NCBI GenBank assembly: GCA_022791135.1
Contig: JAAVYM010000044.1
Span: 1-39,833, forward strand
From: Oscillibacter sp.
GTDB taxonomy: Bacteria > Bacillota > Clostridia > Oscillospirales > Oscillospiraceae
Reading direction: 5' to 3'
Length of the DNA: 39,833 nt
Shown here: positions 5,345 to 13,839 of the stretch, piece by piece
How positions within the stretch are numbered: position 1 is the stretch's first letter
How the letters are laid out: every line of letters begins with the position of its first letter
Notes under the pieces: generated by a model
Database searches by the model: none
Seen by the model: only the letters and a program-made list of their open reading frames with translations
What the model was told of the DNA's origin: nothing
Position numbers and translations under genes: made by a program

Positions 5345-7951
5345 ATGGCTGAGCTGACCCCCATGATGAAGCAGTACCTGGAAATCAAGAAGGAGAACCC
5401 GGACTCCATCCTGTTTTTCCGCCTGGGCGATTTTTACGAGATGTTCGCCGACGACGCGAAGCTGGCCTCCAAGGAGCTGGACCTCACCCTCACCAGCCGG
5501 GATCGGGGCAAGCACCTCAAGCCCGAGGCGGAGCAGGTCCCCATGTGCGGCATCCCCTACCACGCCAGCGAGGCCTACATCGCCCGATTGATCGCCAAGG
5601 GCTATAAGGTTGCCATCTGTGAGCAGATGGAGGACCCCGCCACGGCCAAGGGTTTGGTGAAGCGGGACATCATCCGGGTGGTCACCCCGGGCACCGTCAC
5701 GGACGCGGGCTGCCTGGAGGAGAAGTCCAGCAACTTCCTCTGTGCGGTCTGCGCGGACGCCCGCTCCGCCGGGGCGGCCTTCTGCGACGTGACCACCGGC
5801 CGGGCGCACCTGACGTCCTTCACCGGGAAGGACCGCATCGAGCATGTGATCAACGAGCTGGGGCGCTTCTCCCCCGCCGAGGCGGTGCTGAATGACGGGG
5901 CCTGTGCCGAGGCGGCCCTGACGGCGGCCCTGCGGGACAAGTTCCGCTGCCGGGTGGAGCGGGGCGGGGAGCGGCGCTTCCTTTTGGAGGAGGCGGAGAA
6001 GAACATCCGGCGGCAGTTCGGGGAGGAGGCGTGGTCCCGCCTTCCCGCCGGGGTTCCCGCTGCCGCCATGGCCCTGGGGGGGCTGCTGAGTTACCTCTAT
6101 GAGACCCAGAAGACGGACCTCTCCTACATCAACGATTTGGACTATTATGAGCAGGGCCGCTTCATGGAGCTGGACCTGTCCGCCCGGCGCAATCTGGAGC
6201 TGACGTCCACTCTGCGGAGCAAGGAAAAAAAGGGCAGCCTCCTCTGGGTGCTGGACCGGACGCAGACCCCCATGGGGGGGCGGTGCCTGCGCGGCTGGCT
6301 GGAGCGGCCGCTTTTGAACGTGGCGGCGATTGTCCGGCGCAACGGGGCCGTAGCGGCCCTGGTGGACGACAGCATCGGCCGGGAGGAGCTGATCGCCGCG
6401 CTGTCGGGCCTGGGGGACATGGAGCGGCTGATCGGCCGCATCGTGTACGGCTCCGCCGGGGGGCGGGATCTCAGCTCTCTGCGCGCGGCCATCGAGAAGC
6501 TGCCGGAGATTCGCCGATGCCTGGAGGGACTCCCGGACCGTCGCCTGACGGAGCTGACGGAGGAGCTGGACACCCTGGAGGACCTGGGGGGCCGCATCGC
6601 CGAGGCCATCTGTGACAAGCCCCCCTTTTCCGTCCGGGAGGGCGATCTGATCCGGGACGGGTATAACGAGGAGGTGGACCGCCTGCGCCACATCCTGCGC
6701 AGCGGCAAGGGCGTCATCCCCGAGATGGAGGCCCGGGAGAAGGAGCGCACCGGCATCCGGACGCTGAAGATTGGCTACAACAAGGTCTTCGGCTACTACA
6801 TCGAGGTCTCCAACTCCTTCAAGGGCCAGGTTCCCCAAGAGTATATCCGCAAGCAGACCCTGGCGAACGGGGAGCGCTACATCACCCAGGAGCTGAAGGA
6901 GTTGGAGAACTCCATCCTCACCGCGTCGGACCGGGTGGTGGCGCTGGAGTACGAGCTGTTCACGCAGCTCCGCCAGGAGATCTCCGCCGCCTCGGCCCGC
7001 GTCTTGAAGAGCGCCGCGGCGGTGGCCGAGGCGGACGCACTGGCCTCCCTGGCGGCGGTGGCGGTGCGGAACAACTACTGCCGCCCCGACGTGGACGAGT
7101 CCGGCGTCATTGACATCCGGGAGGGCCGGCACCCGGTGGTGGAGCAGATGCTTCAGGATACGCTCTTTGTCCCCAACGACACCTTCCTGGGGGAGAAAGA
7201 GAGCCGGGTGGCCATCATCACCGGACCCAATATGGCGGGCAAGTCCACCTACATGCGTCAGGTGGCGCTGATCGTGCTTATGGCCCAGATGGGCGGCTTT
7301 GTCCCCGCGTCACACGCCCGGATCGGCGTGGTGGACCGGATCTTCACCCGGGTGGGGGCCAGCGACGACCTCTCCGCCGGACAGTCCACCTTCATGGTGG
7401 AGATGACGGAGGTGGCGGACATCCTCCGCTGCGCCACGAAGCGCTCGCTGCTGATCCTGGACGAGATCGGCCGGGGGACCTCCACCTTCGACGGCATGAG
7501 CATCGCCCGGGCGGTGCTGGAGCACTGCGCGAATCCCAAGACTTTGGGGGCCAAGACCCTCTTCGCCACCCACTACCACGAGCTGACGGAGTTGGGAAAC
7601 TCCCTGCCCGGGACCATCAATTGCAGCATTGCCGTGAAGACCCGGGGCGAGGAGATCATCTTCCTGCGCAAGATCCTCCCCGGCGGGGCGGACCGGAGCT
7701 ACGGTATCGAGGTGGCCAAGCTGGCGGGCCTTCCGGATAAGGTCCTTCAGCGGGCGCGGCAGGTGCTGACGGAGCTGGAGGCGGAAAACGGCGTGCGCTA
7801 CGCCGCCCCCCGAAAGGAGGCGGAGCAGGTCTCCCTTGCCGCCCTCGGCGAGGGTGAGGTGCTGGACGCCCTCCGCCGGTGCCAGCCGGACGCTCTGACG
7901 CCTATTGAGGCTATGACCTTTCTCTATGAGCTGAAGCAGAAACTGAAATAA
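5345..7951 (+). CDS. mutS: DNA mismatch repair protein MutS
   Basis: 868 residues, the usual length of MutS1. It recognises base mismatches and small loops and recruits MutL through ATP-driven conformational change. The N-terminal mismatch-reading motif is GDFYEMF (Phe30, Glu32). The connector, lever and clamp domains follow. The ATPase carries Walker A GPNMAGKSTYM (about 626-636), the segment GASDDLSAGQSTFMVEM, Walker B LLILDEIGRGTSTFDG (about 702-717) and FATHYHELT. The C-terminal helix-hairpin-helix and tail are complete. GGAGGCGCCCC precedes the ATG. It is followed 12 bp later by a CPBP protease gene rather than directly by mutL, which is 1.8 kb downstream in the same direction. Confidence 0.97.
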   Translation: MAELTPMMKQYLEIKKENPDSILFFRLGDFYEMFADDAKLASKELDLTLTSRDRGKHLKPEAEQVPMCGIPYHASEAYIARLIAKGYKVAICEQMEDPATAKGLVKRDIIRVVTPGTVTDAGCLEEKSSNFLCAVCADARSAGAAFCDVTTGRAHLTSFTGKDRIEHVINELGRFSPAEAVLNDGACAEAALTAALRDKFRCRVERGGERRFLLEEAEKNIRRQFGEEAWSRLPAGVPAAAMALGGLLSYLYETQKTDLSYINDLDYYEQGRFMELDLSARRNLELTSTLRSKEKKGSLLWVLDRTQTPMGGRCLRGWLERPLLNVAAIVRRNGAVAALVDDSIGREELIAALSGLGDMERLIGRIVYGSAGGRDLSSLRAAIEKLPEIRRCLEGLPDRRLTELTEELDTLEDLGGRIAEAICDKPPFSVREGDLIRDGYNEEVDRLRHILRSGKGVIPEMEAREKERTGIRTLKIGYNKVFGYYIEVSNSFKGQVPQEYIRKQTLANGERYITQELKELENSILTASDRVVALEYELFTQLRQEISAASARVLKSAAAVAEADALASLAAVAVRNNYCRPDVDESGVIDIREGRHPVVEQMLQDTLFVPNDTFLGEKESRVAIITGPNMAGKSTYMRQVALIVLMAQMGGFVPASHARIGVVDRIFTRVGASDDLSAGQSTFMVEMTEVADILRCATKRSLLILDEIGRGTSTFDGMSIARAVLEHCANPKTLGAKTLFATHYHELTELGNSLPGTINCSIAVKTRGEEIIFLRKILPGGADRSYGIEVAKLAGLPDKVLQRARQVLTELEAENGVRYAAPRKEAEQVSLAALGEGEVLDALRRCQPDALTPIEAMTFLYELKQKLK

Positions 7952-7963
7952 AGGGAGGGGCCT

Positions 7964-8671
7964 ATGGCCAAGAAAAAAGGGACGGGCCTCACCCGGCTGG
8001 AGCGGGTGGGCGGCACGGTGTTCTTCGCCTTTTACCTGCTTCTGCTCCCCCTGGCGGCGAAGCCGGCCCTGGACCTGGCAGGAAAGCTCCTGGGCCGGAG
8101 GCTGTCGGAGGATTTGGGCAGCGCGGCATATTACTACGGCCTCTTCGCCCTGACGATGATTTTGTTTCACAGCCTCCTGGAAAAGACCACCCGCCGCGTT
8201 CTGGACGACCCCGCCCTGGCGCTGAAGACCGCGGGGGTGGGCCTGGTGGCGCACTACGGCCTGTGCGAGCTGGCGGCCCGGCTGGGGCGGGTGTTTGCGG
8301 CGGGAGGCGGGAACCTGAACGACTCTGCCATCTCCGCCCGGGCCGGCAGCGCGCCCCATATGACGCTGCTGATCGTGATTTTCCTGGCTCCCGTGGTGGA
8401 GGAGACGCTGTTCCGGGGCCTGGTCTTTGGCGGGCTGAAGGAGCGCAGCCGCTTTTTGGCTTACGCCGTGAGCTGCGCCCTGTTCGCCCTGCTTCACGTG
8501 TGGCAGTTTGCCGTGGCGAACCGGGACGCGGCCTATTTTTTGCTGATGGCGCAGTACTGGATTCCCGGCCTGGTGCTGGCCTGGGCCTATGACCACTCCG
8601 GGACCCTGTGGGCCTCCATTGCGCTTCACTCGGGGATCAATGCCCTGTCGGTACTGTCGGGGCTGGTGTGA
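7964..8671 (+). CDS. CPBP-family intramembrane metalloprotease
   Basis: 235 residues with AAGGGAGGGG before the ATG. It is a multi-spanning membrane protein of the CAAX protease/bacteriocin-processing (Abi/CPBP) family. The catalytic signatures are EETLFR (EExxxR, Glu146-Glu147-Arg151), a histidine in LLHVWQF (His178) and a second in LHSGIN (His222), all in predicted membrane helices. Known members cleave prenylated proteins or process peptides, but most bacterial ones have no assigned substrate. The gene sits between mutS and mutL with short gaps, so it is likely co-transcribed. Its role there is unknown. Hydrophobic segments begin at about residues 17-33, 56-72, 88-104, 133-146, 165-185 and 195-210. 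Confidence 0.85.
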   Translation: MAKKKGTGLTRLERVGGTVFFAFYLLLLPLAAKPALDLAGKLLGRRLSEDLGSAAYYYGLFALTMILFHSLLEKTTRRVLDDPALALKTAGVGLVAHYGLCELAARLGRVFAAGGGNLNDSAISARAGSAPHMTLLIVIFLAPVVEETLFRGLVFGGLKERSRFLAYAVSCALFALLHVWQFAVANRDAAYFLLMAQYWIPGLVLAWAYDHSGTLWASIALHSGINALSVLSGLV

Positions 8672-8706
8672 GCCTGGGCGCAGAGAGAAAGAAGGAAGCA
8701 AGTTTC

Positions 8707-9618
8707 ATGAGTTTTTTGGACACCCTGGCGGAGATGTTGGTGCTGCTGGTTGCCATTGCCTGCGGCTACGCTGCCAACCGCATGGGTATTTTGGGCGGCG
8801 AGACGGACAAAAAAATATCGAAGCTCCTGCTGAGCATCACTCTCCCCGCCATGATTCTGGGGGCCGTGTGCACCGGGGACGAGCTGCCGGAGACGGCGGT
8901 GGTGCTGGAGGTGCTGAAGGTCGCAGTGGTGTTTTATGGGATGGAGTTTGCCTTCGCCCTGGCGGTTCCGCCCCTGCTGGGGGGCACGCCGGGGCAAAAG
9001 GGCGTGTGGCGCTTTACCCTGGTCTTTGGCAACATGGGCTTCATCGGCTATCCGGTGGCAGTGGCCCTCTTCGGGCCGGAGGCGCTGTTTTACGCCGTGA
9101 TTCTGGTGCTGCCGTTCAACCTCATGGCCTTTACCCTGGGTCCGCTGATGCTCACCGGGGCCAGGCGCTTCAGCCTCCGGCAGATGTTTACCCCCACGGT
9201 GGCGGCGTCCCTGCTGGCGCTGATTTTGACCCTGGTCCGGCTCCGGCCGCCGGCGGCCGTCGGCGAGGCGCTGGAGTTTGTGGGGCGGATCACTGTTCCG
9301 CTGTCGTTGATGTTTGTGGGGTCTTTGCTGGCGGGGCTTCCTCTGGGGAACCTGTTGGTCTCCCCCAGGCTGTGGGCGCTCACGGCGGTGCGGCTGCTGG
9401 TGATGCCCGCGGCGCTGGTTCCGCTTTTGCACCTCATGGGCGCCGATCCTTTCATTCTAAGCATCGCCGTAGCGGAGATGGGAATGCCTGCGGCGGTGAA
9501 CGGGTCCCTTTTGTGCATGGAGTACGGAGGAGACGCGGACTGCATGGCTCAGATTACCTTTGTCTCCACCCTGGCCTCCATCGTGACGATTCCCCTGGTG
9601 GCGGCGGTTTTGCTCTAA
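8707..9618 (+). CDS. AEC (auxin efflux carrier) family transporter
   Basis: 303 residues. ATG 8707 is chosen because AGAAGGAA precedes it; longer in-frame readings overlap the protease gene. The protein is almost entirely hydrophobic, with about ten predicted membrane helices and the AEC-family layout: an N-terminal LLVAIACGYAANRMGIL, then LLLSITLPAMILGA with the conserved proline kink, VFGNMGFIGYPV and a second half with LVMPAALVPLL and MPAAVNGSLL. Bacterial relatives include malate and malonate permeases; the substrate here cannot be named. It lies 35 bp after the protease gene and before mutL, all on one strand. Confidence 0.85.
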   Translation: MSFLDTLAEMLVLLVAIACGYAANRMGILGGETDKKISKLLLSITLPAMILGAVCTGDELPETAVVLEVLKVAVVFYGMEFAFALAVPPLLGGTPGQKGVWRFTLVFGNMGFIGYPVAVALFGPEALFYAVILVLPFNLMAFTLGPLMLTGARRFSLRQMFTPTVAASLLALILTLVRLRPPAAVGEALEFVGRITVPLSLMFVGSLLAGLPLGNLLVSPRLWALTAVRLLVMPAALVPLLHLMGADPFILSIAVAEMGMPAAVNGSLLCMEYGGDADCMAQITFVSTLASIVTIPLVAAVLL

Positions 9619-9713
9619 CATTGAAAACCCGGCCCCTGCTTGAAAAGGCCCCAACGGCCCGGCGGCGCACACGGCCGTCTTTTAAGGCGCGGCCCCGAAA
9701 AGGAGGAATTTCC

Positions 9714-11705
9714 ATGCCCCGTATTCAGCAACTGGACGCCCACGTGGCGGACCTGATCGCCGCCGGCGAGGTGGTGGAGCGCCCCGCCAGCGTGGTAAAG
9801 GAACTGGTGGAGAACGCCATCGACGCTGGAGCCTCTGCCGTGGTGGTGGAACTCCGCCGGGGCGGCATGGGCCTGATCCGGGTCAGCGACAACGGCTGCG
9901 GCATCGCTTCGGAGGAGCTGCCCGCCGCGTTTCTCCGCCATGCCACCAGCAAGCTCCGCGCGGCGGAGGACCTGGGGCGGATTGGCACCCTGGGCTTCCG
10001 GGGGGAGGCGCTGGCGGCCATTTCCGCCGTCAGCCGCGTGGATATCCGCACCCGCCGCAGGGAGGACACAGTGGGCGCTTCCCTTCACCTGGAGGGCGGC
10101 GTGCCCGGCGAGGTAGAGGCGGCCGGTGCGCCGGAGGGTACCACTATCCTGGTCCGGGACCTGTTCTACAACACCCCCGCCCGGCTGAAATTTATGAAGA
10201 AGGACAGCGCCGAGACGGCGGCGGTCAGCGGATTGATGCAGCATCTGGCCCTCTCCCACCCGGACATCTCGTTCAAGTTCCTCAAAGACGGGGCGGATAC
10301 TCTCCACACCCCCGGCGACGGGCGGCTGAACTCGGCGGTTTACGCGGCGCTGGGCCGGGACTTTGCCCGGGGATTGCTTGCGGTGCAGGGCCGGGGCGGA
10401 GATGTGGAGGTTTCCGGCTTCATCACGGCTCCCCTTCAGGGGCGGGGGTCCCGGGGGATGCAGTCGTTTTTCGTTAACGGCCGCTTCATCAAGTCCCAGC
10501 TGCTGACGGCGGCGCTGGAGGAGGGCTACCGGAACCAGCTGATGAAGGGAAAGTTCCCCGGCTGCGTGCTGGCGGTGACGCTGCCGGTGAATCAGGTGGA
10601 CGTAAACGTCCATCCCGCTAAGACGCAGGTGAAGTTTGCCCAGGAAAAGGCGGTCTTCGACGCAGTATATCACACGGTGCTGGACGCCCTGGACCAGCGG
10701 GGCGGTCCCCTCTTCCCGGCGGCCCGGCCGGCGGAGGCGGCGGTGAATCCCCGGGGGGACTTTTTCCAGGCTATGGATTCTAAGACGTTCCGGGAGCAGG
10801 GCGGAGAAGCGTCCAAGCCCGCCAGGGGGGACAGAGTTCCCTTCCGTCCCGTGTGGGACACGGAGCGGCCCTCTGCCTCGGTGCGGCTTTCGGACAGCGC
10901 ACCGGAGCGGCCGCTGGAGTCTCTCGGGCCGTTGGGCAGCGTGCCGGAGCGCTCCCCGGAACCCCTCAGGCGTTCAAAAAGTGGGCCGGAACGCCCCGCT
11001 CGGGAGCAGAGGAGCCCCTTCCCCCCCATGCGGCAGGACGCGCCGCCCTCGGTGGTGAGATGGAAACCGGCCATTCCCCAGGCGCCGGAGCGTCCGGCCA
11101 TTCCCCAGGGGGAGCTGCCGGGTCAGGCGGCCCTCCAGCCACCGGCTCCCTGGCGCATTGCCGGGGAGGTGCTGCGGACATATATCATCTGTGAGAGCGA
11201 GGACGGCTGTGTCTATCTCATCGACAAGCACGCTGCCCACGAGCGGATCAACTTCGAGCGGCTGAAGTCGTCAACGGAGCCGCCCATGCGCCAGGCCCTG
11301 CTGACCCCGGCCGCCGTGGAGCTGGGGCGGGAGGAGGCGGCGCTGCTGCTGGAAAACCTCCCGCTGCTGGAGGAGTTCGGCTTTTCCTGCGAGGACTTCG
11401 GCGGCGGGGCCATCCTGGTGCGGGAGGTTCCGGCAGACGTGGACGCCGGGGACGCCTCCGCGATTTTGGAGGAAATCGCGGCAAATCTCCGGGAGGGCCG
11501 CTCTCCGGCGGAGCGGCGGGAGAACCTGCTCCACACCATGGCCTGCAAGGCGGCGATCAAAGGCGGCTGGACCAGCAGCCCGGAGGAGCTGCGGGTCCTG
11601 GTGGATAAGGTCCAGAGCGGCGAGGTGAAATACTGCCCTCACGGCAGGCCCGTGGCGGTGAAATTGACCAAGAATGAATTGGAGAAAATGTTCAAACGGG
11701 CATAG
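9714..11705 (+). CDS. mutL: DNA mismatch repair endonuclease MutL
   Basis: 663 residues from ATG 9714, which has AAAAGGAGGAATTT before it; the frame is open further upstream but that part is not MutL. The GHKL ATPase has LIAAGEVVERPASVVKELVENA, DNGCGI, RHATSKL and GFRGEALAAI. A proline- and arginine-rich linker (about residues 350-470), with repeated S-x-PERP-like units, separates it from the dimerisation domain. That domain carries DKHAAHERINFE (504-515), a variant of the endonuclease motif DQHAxxExxxxE with Lys for Gln, plus ACKAAIK and CPHGRP (Cys641), so it should nick DNA as in MutH-less bacteria. It works with MutS from the same block. The next gene starts 9 bp later. Confidence 0.97.
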   Translation: MPRIQQLDAHVADLIAAGEVVERPASVVKELVENAIDAGASAVVVELRRGGMGLIRVSDNGCGIASEELPAAFLRHATSKLRAAEDLGRIGTLGFRGEALAAISAVSRVDIRTRRREDTVGASLHLEGGVPGEVEAAGAPEGTTILVRDLFYNTPARLKFMKKDSAETAAVSGLMQHLALSHPDISFKFLKDGADTLHTPGDGRLNSAVYAALGRDFARGLLAVQGRGGDVEVSGFITAPLQGRGSRGMQSFFVNGRFIKSQLLTAALEEGYRNQLMKGKFPGCVLAVTLPVNQVDVNVHPAKTQVKFAQEKAVFDAVYHTVLDALDQRGGPLFPAARPAEAAVNPRGDFFQAMDSKTFREQGGEASKPARGDRVPFRPVWDTERPSASVRLSDSAPERPLESLGPLGSVPERSPEPLRRSKSGPERPAREQRSPFPPMRQDAPPSVVRWKPAIPQAPERPAIPQGELPGQAALQPPAPWRIAGEVLRTYIICESEDGCVYLIDKHAAHERINFERLKSSTEPPMRQALLTPAAVELGREEAALLLENLPLLEEFGFSCEDFGGGAILVREVPADVDAGDASAILEEIAANLREGRSPAERRENLLHTMACKAAIKGGWTSSPEELRVLVDKVQSGEVKYCPHGRPVAVKLTKNELEKMFKRA

Positions 11706-11714
11706 GAGGGCGAA

Positions 11715-11927
11715 ATGGCAAAGGAAAAGGAGCGCTTCGTGACGGTCTATCAAAAGAGCACGTTTGGTACGGAGACCCGGGTCCTTGTGGACTGGATCAC
11801 CGGGGTGAACTACCTCTTTTTCCGGATCAGCGGCGGGAGCGGCGGCGGGGGCCTGACGCCCCTGCTGAACCAGGACGGGAAGCCCGTCATAACGGCAATC
11901 ATAGAAGACAAGAACGGAGAGAATTGA
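11715..11927 (+). CDS. DUF6440 family small protein
   Basis: 70 residues with AGGAGGGCGAA just before the ATG. It matches, from memory, the small DUF6440 family: a beta-rich domain with RFVTVYQKST, the conserved VDWITGVNYLFF and a Gly-rich turn leading to LTPLLNQDGKP. The function of the family is not known. No signal peptide, membrane segment or catalytic motif is seen. It is tightly packed between mutL and the flavodoxin-like reductase, starting 9 bp after the former and ending one base before the latter, so it belongs to the same transcript. Confidence 0.8.
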   Translation: MAKEKERFVTVYQKSTFGTETRVLVDWITGVNYLFFRISGGSGGGGLTPLLNQDGKPVITAIIEDKNGEN

Positions 11928-11928
11928 T

Positions 11929-12519
11929 ATGGGGCTTTTATTCATCGACAGCTGCATTAGCCAGCGGGGGGAAAATTCCCGGACGCTGCGCCTGGCCCGT
12001 GCCTTTCTGGAGGAATACCGGAAGGCTCACCCGAATGACGAAGTGACCGTGACCCGGGTGGGCAATCTGGGGCTAAAGCCCCTGACCCCGGCAGACCTGG
12101 ATGCGCGGGACGCCTTGGCGAGGGCGGGAGATTTTTCCGGGCCGGTGTTCCGCCTGGCCCGGGACGTGCAGGCAGCGGACAAAATCGTCGTGGCGGCGCC
12201 GTTCTGGGATCTGAGCTTCCCCGCCGCACTGCGGATCTATATCGAGCACATCTCCGCCAACGGCCTGCTCTACCACTATGATGCGGACGGCTGTCACGGG
12301 GACTGCCGGGCCTCCCGGCTGCTCTATCTCACCACCGGCGGGGATCTTGAGACTCCGGTGAGCCTGGGCATGCTGCATTGGAAGCAGCTTTGCGTTATGT
12401 TTGGCATTCCGCGGTTCGACTACGTCTTCGCCTCGGGGCTGGACATAGAACCGGACAAAGGCCCGGAGATTTTGGAAAACGCCATGGAACAGGCCCGGAT
12501 TCTGGGACGGGAGTTCTGA
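11929..12519 (+). CDS. NAD(P)H-dependent oxidoreductase, flavodoxin-like fold
   Basis: 196 residues with GGAGAGAATTG before the ATG. It belongs to the flavodoxin_2 superfamily (quinone reductase/azoreductase AzoR type): an N-terminal LLFIDSCISQRGENSRTLR supplies the FMN phosphate-binding loop, VVAAPFWDLSFPAALRIYIE is the characteristic P-x-x-xxxxPAxLKxyiD-like segment, and LYLTTGGD gives the second flavin contact. It likely reduces quinones or azo/nitro compounds with a two-electron transfer. The physiological substrate is unknown. It sits one base from the DUF6440 stop and one base before miaA, so translation is probably coupled. Confidence 0.85.
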   Translation: MGLLFIDSCISQRGENSRTLRLARAFLEEYRKAHPNDEVTVTRVGNLGLKPLTPADLDARDALARAGDFSGPVFRLARDVQAADKIVVAAPFWDLSFPAALRIYIEHISANGLLYHYDADGCHGDCRASRLLYLTTGGDLETPVSLGMLHWKQLCVMFGIPRFDYVFASGLDIEPDKGPEILENAMEQARILGREF

Positions 12520-12520
12520 C

Positions 12521-13465
12521 GTGAGCCGGAGGATTGTCTGCGTCGTCGGCCCCACCGCCTGCGGAAAGACCACCCTGGGGGTGCTGCTGGCGAAAGAGCT
12601 GGATGGCGAGGTGGTCTCCGCCGACTCCATGCAGATTTACCAGGGGATGACCATCGGCTCCGCTGCCCCCACGGCGGCGGAGATGGACGGCGTGCCCCAC
12701 CACATGATCGCCGTGGCGGACCCGGGGGAGTCCTGGTCCGCCGCCCGGTATGCCCAGGCGGCGATTCCCATCCTGGACGATATCCTGGACCGGGGAAAAC
12801 TGCCCATCCTGGTGGGCGGCACAGGCCTTTGGATTGACGCGGCGGTGAAGGGCCACGGCTTTGCGGCGGGCCAGGCTGGCGGGGCAGTCCGGCGGGAACT
12901 GGAAGAGCGCCTTGCGGCGGAGGGGATTGCCCCGCTGCTGGAGGAGCTTCGCCGGGCGGACCCAGAGGCGGCGGCGCGGCTCCACCCGGCGGATAAAAAG
13001 CGCATTCTCCGGGCGCTGGAGGTCTACCAAGAGACCGGGAAGACCATTACCGCCCACAACCGGGAGACCCAGGCCCTGCCCCCCCGGTACGACGCAGTAT
13101 GGCTGGGCCTCCAGTTCCGGGACCGGGAGGACATGAAGCGCCTGATTGACCGCCGGGTGGACCACATGGCTCAGGCGGGGCTGCTGGAGGAGGTCCGGGC
13201 ACTGGCGGAGCGGGGCCTGACCCGAACCGCCACGGCTCTTCAGGCGATAGGCTATAAGGAGCTGTTTGGGGTGCTGGAGGGGACGGCCTCCCTGGAAGAG
13301 GCCCTGGCGGAGGTGAAGCTCCGCTCCCGTCAGTATGCCAAGCGGCAGCTGACGTGGCTTCGGCGGAATCCGGCCATCCATTGGATTTTCTGGGAAAAAG
13401 AGCGGGATTTTGCCTGGGCCTTACAGATTTCGACGGAAATTCTCTCCGCCGCAGGGGTATGCTAA
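12521..13465 (+). CDS. miaA: tRNA dimethylallyltransferase MiaA
   Basis: 314 residues starting at GTG 12521, one base after the previous stop. It transfers a dimethylallyl group from DMAPP to N6 of A37 in tRNAs reading U-initial codons, the step before MiaB. The P-loop is GPTACGKTT (10-18), followed by VVSADSMQIYQGMTIGSA with the conserved Asp-Ser-x-Gln substrate site. Next come PHHMIAVADP and the LVGGTGLWIDA segment. The tRNA-binding part includes DKKRILRALEVYQETGK and SRQYAKRQLTWLR, the family signature near the C-terminus. MiaB is encoded in the same window (2309-3730), and hfq follows, a common arrangement. Confidence 0.96.
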   Translation: MSRRIVCVVGPTACGKTTLGVLLAKELDGEVVSADSMQIYQGMTIGSAAPTAAEMDGVPHHMIAVADPGESWSAARYAQAAIPILDDILDRGKLPILVGGTGLWIDAAVKGHGFAAGQAGGAVRRELEERLAAEGIAPLLEELRRADPEAAARLHPADKKRILRALEVYQETGKTITAHNRETQALPPRYDAVWLGLQFRDREDMKRLIDRRVDHMAQAGLLEEVRALAERGLTRTATALQAIGYKELFGVLEGTASLEEALAEVKLRSRQYAKRQLTWLRRNPAIHWIFWEKERDFAWALQISTEILSAAGVC

Positions 13466-13578
13466 AGCTGGCGGACGAACTGCCCGGAATCCGGCGGAGG
13501 ACCCGAGCGCCCTCGTTTCGCTGAACAACACAACGCGCCCCAAGCGGCGCGGGACGACAGAAAAAAGGAGCGGACGAT

Positions 13579-13806
13579 ATGCAAAACAAAACCAACCTTC
13601 AGGACCTCTTCCTCCTCCGGGCCAAACGGGACCGAGTACCCGTCACCATGTTTTTGATGAACGGATTCCAGATGCGGGGGATCATCACCGGCTTTGACCC
13701 CTTCGTGGTGATTCTCGACAGTGAGGGCCGCCAGCAGGTGATCTACAAGCACGCCATTTCCACCATCGCCCCCACCCGGCCCGTCTCGCTGACGGAGGAG
13801 GAGTAA
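13579..13806 (+). CDS. hfq: RNA chaperone Hfq
   Basis: 75 residues with AAAAAAGGAGCGG before the ATG. Hfq forms a hexameric ring that binds small RNAs and mRNAs. The Sm1 motif is visible as [25 protein letters not shown] and the Sm2 motif as YKHAIST, with the N-terminal [11 protein letters not shown] helix. The C-terminal tail is very short, as in Firmicutes. It lies 113 bp after miaA, a gap containing a small GC hairpin and no clear promoter, so it is probably read through from miaA. No candidate partner RNA was identified here. Confidence 0.96.
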   Translation: MQNKTNLQDLFLLRAKRDRVPVTMFLMNGFQMRGIITGFDPFVVILDSEGRQQVIYKHAISTIAPTRPVSLTEEE

Positions 13807-13839
13807 CGCCGTCGAAAGGGCGGGATACATAAACGCGCT

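Noticed and set aside
4847-7132. 761-codon open frame on the minus strand inside mutS
   Set aside because: It lies antisense to a clear mutS, is rich in Arg, Gly, Pro and His as GC-rich shadow frames are, and has no ribosome site or family motif.
8589-9713. Apparent long N-terminal extension of MutL covering the AEC transporter
   Set aside because: The extension is the transporter region in another frame. MutL begins at 9714 with a strong GGAGG site and its usual first residues.
877-13806. tRNA-Ser(GGA), miaB, miaA and hfq as one tRNA-modification system
   Set aside because: MiaA and MiaB do act in sequence, but the genes are 9 kb apart in different units. Serine tRNAs with this anticodon are not always modified, so the grouping is probably coincidence.
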